This document shows, in pieces, positions 58,074 to 64,000 of a DNA stretch of 64,000 bases. Made by a program: the position numbers and the translations under genes. A model generated the notes under the pieces. The model searched no databases and was not told the DNA's origin. It was given only the letters and a program-made list of their open reading frames with translations. How positions within the stretch are numbered: position 1 is the first letter of the stretch; each line of letters starts with the position of its first letter. Source of the stretch: Nonomuraea spiralis. GTDB taxonomy: Bacteria; Actinomycetota; Actinomycetes; Streptosporangiales; Streptosporangiaceae. Where the stretch lies: NCBI RefSeq assembly GCF_014648435.1, contig NZ_BMRC01000015.1, forward strand, positions 1 to 64,000, in the 5' to 3' direction.

Positions 58074-58120
58074 CGAACCGGCGGTTCGTATGCTACCGAA
58101 GTCGAAACAAACCGCCGGTT
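58074..58120. promoter_or_regulatory. Two palindromic operators (AACCG-N-CGGTT)
   Basis: CGAACCG-G-CGGTTCG at 58074-58088 and AACCG-C-CGGTT at 58110-58120, centres 34 bp apart, in the intergenic region of the TetR/oxidoreductase pair. Likely TetR binding sites. Confidence 0.75.
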
Positions 58121-58157
58121 CGCTAGTTCGAAGCAGCCTCGATCCCGAAAGACTCCG

Positions 58158-59081
58158 ATGCCAGACAGCTATCAAGCAGTTGCGTTCTCCCGATATGGGG
58201 ATGCGGAGGTCCTTGACCTCCTCGAACTCGCCGTGCCGGAGCCAGGACGCGGGCAAGTACGCATCGGCGTCCGCGCCGCCGCCGTCAACCCGATCGATTG
58301 GAAGATCCGCTCCGGCGCGCTGGCCGACGTGATGCCCGTCGAACTGCCACACGTACCCGGCATCGACGTGGCCGGCGTGATCGAGGCCGTCGGCGAGGAC
58401 ACGCAGGGATTCGCCGTCGGCGACGAGGTGCTGGGCAAAGCGCTCGCCGGAAGCTACGCCGAAAAAGCGCTGGCCCGGGTGGACCGGATCGCCGCCAAGC
58501 CGACGGAGCTCGCCTGGGAGCTTGCGGCCGCACTACCCGTCGCCGCGACAACCGCTCACCACGCGCTCGACATGCTCAACCTCACTCCCGGCGAGACGCT
58601 GGTCATCCACGGCGCATCAGGCGGGGTCGGAACGCTCGCGGTGCAACTGGCCAGGCGGCGGGGCGCCACCGTGATCGGGACGGCCAGTGACACCAACCAC
58701 GACTACCTACGGTCGCTCGGAGCCACACCGGTCCGCTACGGCACCAACCTCGGCGAACGTATCGCCGCGACAGCTCCCGGAGGCGTCGATGCCGTCCTGG
58801 ACACCGCCGGCCACGGCTCGCTGCCCGAACTGATCAGCCTGGCCGGCGTCCCCGATCGCGTCGTAACGCTCGCCGACTTCTCGGCCGGGCAACTCGGCGC
58901 CCGGTTCATCGCGGAGGAGCCCGGCGACATGCCGGCGATCCTCGCCGAGGTCGCGGGGCTCGCAGCCGCCGGCGCGATCACGGTCCCGCTCACTTCCTAC
59001 CGCCTCGCCGACTCCGCGGCCGCCCACCGCGCCAGCGAAACCGGCCACGTCCGCGGCAAGCTCGTGCTCATTCCTGACTGA
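58158..59081 (+). CDS. Zinc-independent quinone oxidoreductase (MDR family)
   Basis: 307 residues. N-terminal GroES-like domain: DLLELAVPEPGRGQVRIGVR, AAAVNPIDWKIRSGALADVM, HVPGIDVAGVIEAVG. NADPH-binding domain: LVIHGASGGVGTLAVQLARR with the AxxGxVG-type motif, and an ending GHVRGKLVLIPD. It lacks the zinc-site cysteines. Reduces quinones or enals; regulated by the divergent TetR protein by context. Confidence 0.9.
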   Translation: MPDSYQAVAFSRYGDAEVLDLLELAVPEPGRGQVRIGVRAAAVNPIDWKIRSGALADVMPVELPHVPGIDVAGVIEAVGEDTQGFAVGDEVLGKALAGSYAEKALARVDRIAAKPTELAWELAAALPVAATTAHHALDMLNLTPGETLVIHGASGGVGTLAVQLARRRGATVIGTASDTNHDYLRSLGATPVRYGTNLGERIAATAPGGVDAVLDTAGHGSLPELISLAGVPDRVVTLADFSAGQLGARFIAEEPGDMPAILAEVAGLAAAGAITVPLTSYRLADSAAAHRASETGHVRGKLVLIPD

Positions 59082-59627
59082 CACTTGCCTCTGAGGCCAA
59101 GGTGTTGCCACCGGCTCATGCCGCTTGGCACGACTCTTACCCGGCACCCCCACGGACACCGCGCCGCGCCTGACATCCGGGGCGCTGTTGGGACGCGGTC
59201 GGGCGGCTTGCTGTCCCGTGCCTGCTTCGCTCACGGCGAGCGGCCCATCAGGAGGGAAACGTGGTGATGGGCTACTCGTGTCACGTCCGGCCGGTTGCCT
59301 TCTGGTGATCACCAGTGTCCTCCGGGCACGCGTTGCCTTGGCTACCGAGCGTACCGCCGGCACCTCCGACGAGCCCGGCGCCAACGTGAGTGTGTCGCCG
59401 GTCAAGCGAGCGGAAGCGGTGGGCGAGGCCGCGTTCACGCAGGAGAAGAGCGGCAGACCATGTTCGGCTCGCCGGCCCGGATCACGCTGTGGACTCAGGT
59501 GACCAACCTCGTGGTCGAGGTGGCAGGCAGGAGTCGCCAGGTGACCCCGGAGGTGCGCCGGCGTGCCGTGGTGGCCGTACGGCAGGCGGTGCGGTACCTG
59601 CCTGGCGGTTGACCGTGCGGCCTGCGT
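59082..59627 (+). other. Gene-poor stretch with a possible 50-residue ORF
   Basis: Most of the region shows no gene. A small open frame at 59460-59612 (FGSPARITLWTQVTNLVVEV, RRRAVVAVRQAVRYLPGG) follows GAAGAG and has coding-like composition; it could be a real small basic protein or a C-terminal fragment. Function unknown. Confidence 0.35.
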
Positions 59628-61715
59628 CTAGAGTTGCTGCGAGATGGCGTCGGGGGTGTCAGGAACCGGGTCGAGTTCGATCGCGCGGGCTTCGTGGTAA
59701 GTGATCAGCTTCAGCTCGTGGAGGATGGCCGCTGACTTGTTCAGGTGGTCACGGTCACCGGTCGCCCGGCCGAGCCCCCACAAATGCTCTGCCTCCCAAT
59801 AGGTGCCGGACAAGCCGCGCTGCCGATCCAGCCGGAGGGCCTCCTGGAAGCAGGTCACCGCCTCATCCGCCTGCCCGTTCAGTCTGTGTGCCTCACCAAG
59901 GTTGCCCAGCGCCATCACCTCGGTGACCCTGGCATTCGACTCTTTTGCCAGAGACAGCGCCTTTCGGTGAGCGGCGATCGCCTCGTCGTAACGTTCGAGT
60001 CGTTGATGGGTCAGTCCGATGCCGGTCAGGCACGACGCCTCGTGCCGGGCATGGCCCAATCGGTGCCAGATTGCGCTCGCCTGTTCCAGGGCAACAAGCG
60101 ACTCCTCGTGGCGCCCCAACGAACGAAGAGCCGCACCGCGTCCGTTCAGGGCCAAGGCTTGGCCGGTGTCGTAGCCGATCGGTCTCCAGGCATCGAGAGC
60201 ATGGTCGAAGGACGCCAGAGCCTCTGCGGGCTTTCCCAACGCGTGCGATGCCCAACCGAGATCATTGTTGCCGAGCCCCGCCTGGCGGAGATCACCGGTG
60301 GAACGCGCCGCCTCCAGAGCGAGATGTCCCAGGGCCAGTTGCTCGCGCCATCGCGCCCGCTGTTCCAACGGCGTGTTCAAGCATGCGGACAGGTAGGCCG
60401 CGATCGCCGGATCAGCACTCGTCACGGCCTGACGGGCGATGGCAACAAGGTTTTCGATCTCGGTATCGAGCCATGCGTTGACCACCTCCACGGACTCCAG
60501 CGGCACCCCGGAATGGGTGAGCACCTCGGGTACGAAGTCGATCCGCCAGGCGATCAGCGGCTCTACCGACAACGCCGCGCGTCGTGCCGTGGCGAGATGA
60601 CAATGGAAAGCTCGTCGGACGGCGAGGGCGCGGGCCTTCTCGCTCTCCTGCTTCATCGCGAGCTCCTTGGCGAACAACCGCAGGAGGTCGTGCATGCGAT
60701 ACCGCCCGGGAACATCGGACACCACGAGCTGGCTCTCCAGCAAATGATCGAGAAGCGCGGCCGTGCGCCGCTCAGGTAGCTCCGCGAGCGCTGCGGCGAC
60801 GGGAACGCCGGTATCCGGCCCGTCCAGAAGGCCGAGCAACCGGAACAGCCGGGCCGCCGGTCCATCACCCAGGTCCTCGTAGCTGACCATGAAACTGGCG
60901 CGTACCGCCTGGTCGTCGATCTCGAGCTCGGCCAGCCGCCGCTGCTCGCCGGCGAGCCTGTCGGCGAGGGCGCGAACTGACATGTCCGGTCGCGCGAGCA
61001 GCCGCGCTGCGACAATGGACAGCGCCAGCGGTAGTTCGCCGCATAGTGGTATGACCTCGGCCGCCGCCTGGGCTTCGCGGTCGAGCCGGTCAGCGCCGAG
61101 GAACCGGGTGAGAAGTGCGCCGGCCTCGTCTCGCGTCAGCCCCTGGAGCTGAGAATGGCTCGCGGCGTCGATCGAGCTCAGCATCCGCCGGCTGGTGATG
61201 AGCACGCCGCACGTCCCGCTGCCGGGCAGCAGATGGCGTACCTGCTCGGCGCTCGCCGCATTGTCCAAAAGGATCAGCAGGCGCTTCCCATGTGTCAGCG
61301 AGCGAAAGGTGGCGACGGTCTCCTCCGGTTCGGCCAGGATCGCCGGGGTGGCAACCCCCAACGAGCGCAGGAATCGGCCGAGCACCTCCGGGGTGGGCAG
61401 GGGATCCGTACCTGGAGTGGATCCCTGCAGGTTGACGTAGAGCTGTCCATCGGGGAAGTGGTGGGAGATGCGGTGGGCCACCTGGAGGGCGAGAGCTGAC
61501 TTACCGATGCCGGCCGGTCCGGAGATGGCTACCGCGCGTTCGGAGCCATCGGTCAGCAGGGTGCACAACCTCTCGACCTCTGTCTCACGGCCGGTGAACG
61601 TCGCAACAGGGCTGGGCAGCTGTGCGGGGATCGGTCGTTCGAGTGCCGTGAACTGGGCGACGACCTGCGACGGGACGCCCGGGGGCGACTCCGGCCGGGG
61701 ACTCTCCTCGTTCAT
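59628..61715 (-). CDS. NB-ARC/TPR STAND regulator-like protein
   Basis: 695 residues. Walker A AISGPAGIGKSALALQVAHR near 68, then RLLILLDNAASAEQVRHLLP (kinase 2), GVLITSRRMLSSIDA, LCGELPLALSIVAARL, and the WHD (YRMHDLLRLFAKELA). The C-terminal half is TPR-like (AEALASFDHALDAWRPIGYD, YDEAIAAHRKALSLAKESNA). This is the AfsR/SARP-type NB-ARC-TPR core without an N-terminal DNA-binding domain. Probably a signalling switch; ligand unknown. A paralogue is encoded next to it. Confidence 0.88.
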   Translation of the reverse strand: MNEESPRPESPPGVPSQVVAQFTALERPIPAQLPSPVATFTGRETEVERLCTLLTDGSERAVAISGPAGIGKSALALQVAHRISHHFPDGQLYVNLQGSTPGTDPLPTPEVLGRFLRSLGVATPAILAEPEETVATFRSLTHGKRLLILLDNAASAEQVRHLLPGSGTCGVLITSRRMLSSIDAASHSQLQGLTRDEAGALLTRFLGADRLDREAQAAAEVIPLCGELPLALSIVAARLLARPDMSVRALADRLAGEQRRLAELEIDDQAVRASFMVSYEDLGDGPAARLFRLLGLLDGPDTGVPVAAALAELPERRTAALLDHLLESQLVVSDVPGRYRMHDLLRLFAKELAMKQESEKARALAVRRAFHCHLATARRAALSVEPLIAWRIDFVPEVLTHSGVPLESVEVVNAWLDTEIENLVAIARQAVTSADPAIAAYLSACLNTPLEQRARWREQLALGHLALEAARSTGDLRQAGLGNNDLGWASHALGKPAEALASFDHALDAWRPIGYDTGQALALNGRGAALRSLGRHEESLVALEQASAIWHRLGHARHEASCLTGIGLTHQRLERYDEAIAAHRKALSLAKESNARVTEVMALGNLGEAHRLNGQADEAVTCFQEALRLDRQRGLSGTYWEAEHLWGLGRATGDRDHLNKSAAILHELKLITYHEARAIELDPVPDTPDAISQQL

Positions 61716-61874
61716 CCGTCGAGTTTCCGGATGGTTGGATCCTCCCCACTATGAGCCCCCATCGGCGGTGGGTACCAGGTCCACGGCCACTCGACGGGCG
61801 GCACTGCCGTCGTCCCGCATTTCAGGAACACGCATTCTAGCGGGGTGGCCGTGGAAGGCCGGCCTGGCCGATGT

Positions 61875-64000
61875 TCAGACGCTCACCTGCGCGGCCGCCT
61901 TCATGGCCTTGTCGTGCCAGCCCGCGGCTCCTATGGCTGCGAAGGTCTCGGCAGCCTGTTGGAGATGGAACGTGCTGTGGTCGCTTTCGAGATGTCCGAG
62001 AGCCAGCAGGACCCGGCCTTCGATCAGCCTGTCGCCCACCTGGCGGGCGATGTGCAACGCCTGGTGCAAAGTGGCGCCGGCCTCGACGACCTCTCCGAGG
62101 TCGAGCTGTGCCTCGCCCAGCGCATGCAACACGTACGCCTGGCCGACCAGGTCGTTCAGGTCGAGGGTGAGGGCCAGGGCACGCTCACACTTCCTGATCG
62201 CGTCGACGTACCGGCCTTGGCGGTGGTAGACCTCGGCCAGGCGTTTGAATATCTGAGCCTCGGTTCGCTTGCTGCCCGGATTGATGGCCAGCGCGCGATC
62301 CAGCAGCCGCGCGGCCTCCTCCAGCCGGCCTTCCAGCATGTGCGCGTGTGAGAGAAAGCCCAGGCCGTGAGCCAGGGCGGTGGTGTCGCCGACCTGCTCG
62401 AAGAGTGCCAGCGCCCGTTCCAGTTCTCGCCGCCCCCTGTCGAGATCTCCCCTGAAGACGTGAACCGTGCCGAGGTGGCGGAGCACGATGGCTTGGCTGG
62501 GCACGTCTGCGAGCCGCTGGAACAGCTCAAGAGCAGTCGCCAGCAGGTCGGCGGCCTGAGGGAGCCGGCGTCGGCTCAGGTCCAGGGAACCGAGGGAGTA
62601 CAACATCGCGGCCTGGCCCGGCAGGTGGGAGGCGGCGCGGCAGGCTTCGAGGGCCCGGGTGGCTACCGTTCGCCAGTCGTCGAAGTAGGCCCGTGACACG
62701 AACATATGGACAAAGCTGGCCGCGAGGTCCCAGCACAGATCGGCGAGCCGCAACGTGGCGCTCCGCGTCACAGCGGCCACGAGGTTCAGTCTTTCGCTCT
62801 CCAGCCACGCCAGCGGGTCACCCATCAGGGCCGCCTGCGATGCGTCTTCCGGAAGCCAGCGCGGACTGTCACCGCGCGGCACCATCTGGTAGCGGCCGTA
62901 CAGCAGGTCGCGGGCCTGCTCCGCCAGGCCGAGCAGCGCACCGAAGGCCCGGCTCAGCACGGCCAGCCTGGCGTCAGGTGATTCCACTGTCTCGGCCTGC
63001 TCCCGGGCGAACAGGCGGATCAGATCGTGGAAGCGGTAACGTGGCTGACCGGCTTCGTCCCTGCCGAGCGGCTACAGCAACTGGGCATCGACAAGCTCCT
63101 CCAGCAGCCGCTCACCATCGTGCACCGTCGTGTCGAGCAGCGCCGCCACCAACCAGGGCGCGAATCCTCCCGGGGCGTCCATCAGCCCCAGCCGCCGGAA
63201 CGCCAGGGCTGCCCGTGCCGACAGTTCGCGATAGGACAGCCCGATGCTGGCGCGGACCTCCAGCCCGCCCCGGCTGAGCTGGTCCAACCGGCTACGCTCG
63301 TCAGCCAGCCGCTCGGCCATTTCGGCGACCGACCACTGCGGCCGCATGGCCAGCTTCGCCGCTGCGATCCGCAACGCCAGCGGTGACCCGTCGCACAGAG
63401 CGGCGAGATCGGCCGCCGGCTCTCGCTCGGCAGCCGCTCGCTCCGCTCCCAGCACACGCGCCAGCAGTTCGGCGGAATCCTGCTCGGTCAGAACCTCCAC
63501 GGGCACCGGAAGCGCGCCGCCGCCCACCAGCAACCCTTCCAGCCGGCGCCTGGAGGTGACGATCACACAACAGCCCGGCGTCGCCGGGAGCAATGGCCGT
63601 ACCTGCGCCGCCGACTGGGCGTTGTCCAGGACCACCAGTACCTTCCGCCCATCCAGGATGCTGCGGAACAACGCGGTCCGCTCCTCGACGCCGGCCGGAA
63701 CCGCCTCCCCGTCCACTCCCAGCGCTCGCAGGAACCGCTCCAGCACCGCCGCCGGTTGTGCCGACTCTCTGTCCAGGTCATAGCCACGAAGATTGGCGAA
63801 CAACTGGCCATCGGGGAACCGGTCGGCCACCAGATGAGCCCACTGCAGGGCCAGTGCGCTCTTGCCCACCCCGGCCACCCCGCTGATCACGCCCATCGGC
63901 AGAAATCGCCCGTCCTGCCGCAGCAACCGATCCAGCGCCCGTAGCTGCGATGTTCGGCCCACGAACGCTGAAACCGGTGGCGGCAACTGTGCCGGCCGTA
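61875..64000 (-). pseudogene. NB-ARC/TPR STAND protein with in-frame amber codon, cut by the window edge
   Basis: Two open parts in the same frame are separated by TAG (complement of 63072-63074). The upstream part carries LPPPVSAFVGRTSQLRALDR, Walker A ISGVAGVGKSALALQWAHLV, KVLVVLDNAQSAAQVRPLLP, CVIVTSRRRLEGLLVGGGAL; the downstream part continues exactly in register with PLGRDEAGQPRYRFHDLIRL (WHD), then TPR repeats to the stop at 61875. Only one codon is thus wrong. The 5' end lies beyond the window and may include a SARP DNA-binding domain. The first possible restart would give a TPR-only product. Confidence 0.8.

Noticed and set aside
1..64000. Search for a natural-product gene cluster, tRNA, rRNA or origin
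   Set aside because: No core biosynthetic enzymes such as PKS, NRPS, terpene or RiPP enzymes, no tRNA cloverleaf, rRNA or DnaA-box cluster was recognised.

Overview
The window is about 70% G+C with strong G/C third-position bias, GTG/TTG starts and actinomycete gene families: LAL-type LuxR regulators, NB-ARC/TPR STAND proteins, WYL, AraC and TetR regulators, GOLPH3-like and spore-associated-protein-A-like proteins. It looks like an accessory or arm region of a large chromosome of a filamentous actinomycete, plausibly Streptosporangiales (Nonomuraea or Actinomadura type); the genus is an inference. No rRNA, tRNA, CRISPR array or replication origin was seen.

Left third (0-24 kb). Small secreted proteins of unknown function (starts near 1.5, 5.8, 9.0, 9.2 and 10.8 kb) are mixed with mobile-element debris: IS5-type transposase ends at 0.0 and 11.2 kb, half serine recombinases at 4.5 and 13.2 kb, and genes broken by one event each (endonuclease V, a class I glutamine amidotransferase, an APH-type kinase). 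A coherent block at 13.4-18.6 kb holds a LAL regulator with a two-gene ABC exporter like antibiotic exporters. A DHA2 drug transporter and a divergent AraC regulator lie at 21.0-23.2 kb.

Middle third (24-45 kb) has the best-preserved systems. (a) An aldo/keto reductase, a VOC protein and a DUF1761 membrane protein face a divergent WYL regulator. (b) A six-gene minus-strand operon at 28.3-33.6 kb encodes an SGNH-hydrolase lipoprotein, an OafA-type acyltransferase, a GerMN-like lipoprotein, a response regulator, a histidine kinase and a second GerMN-like lipoprotein; its last three genes resemble mtrA-mtrB-lpqB. (c) A five-gene operon at 38.4-43.3 kb encodes a YtrA-type GntR repressor, an ABC ATPase, a permease, an S41-like protease lipoprotein and an alpha/beta-hydrolase lipoprotein. 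(d) A regulator joining two HTH domains faces a membrane protein across a perfect 20-bp palindrome. Between (b) and (c), 36.2-38.2 kb is a chain of gene fragments.

Right third (45-64 kb). Fragments of methylmalonyl-CoA mutase and of a TnsA/TnsB-type transposon precede a large LAL regulator and a 1377-residue secreted subtilisin-like protease, with a palindromic G/C box between them. A TetR/quinone-oxidoreductase divergent pair with operators follows. Two NB-ARC/TPR proteins close the window; the last is cut by the edge and carries an in-frame amber codon.

Many genes are truncated, frameshifted or interrupted, so several calls are pseudogenes. Without raw reads, sequencing error cannot be separated from real decay at single-base lesions.
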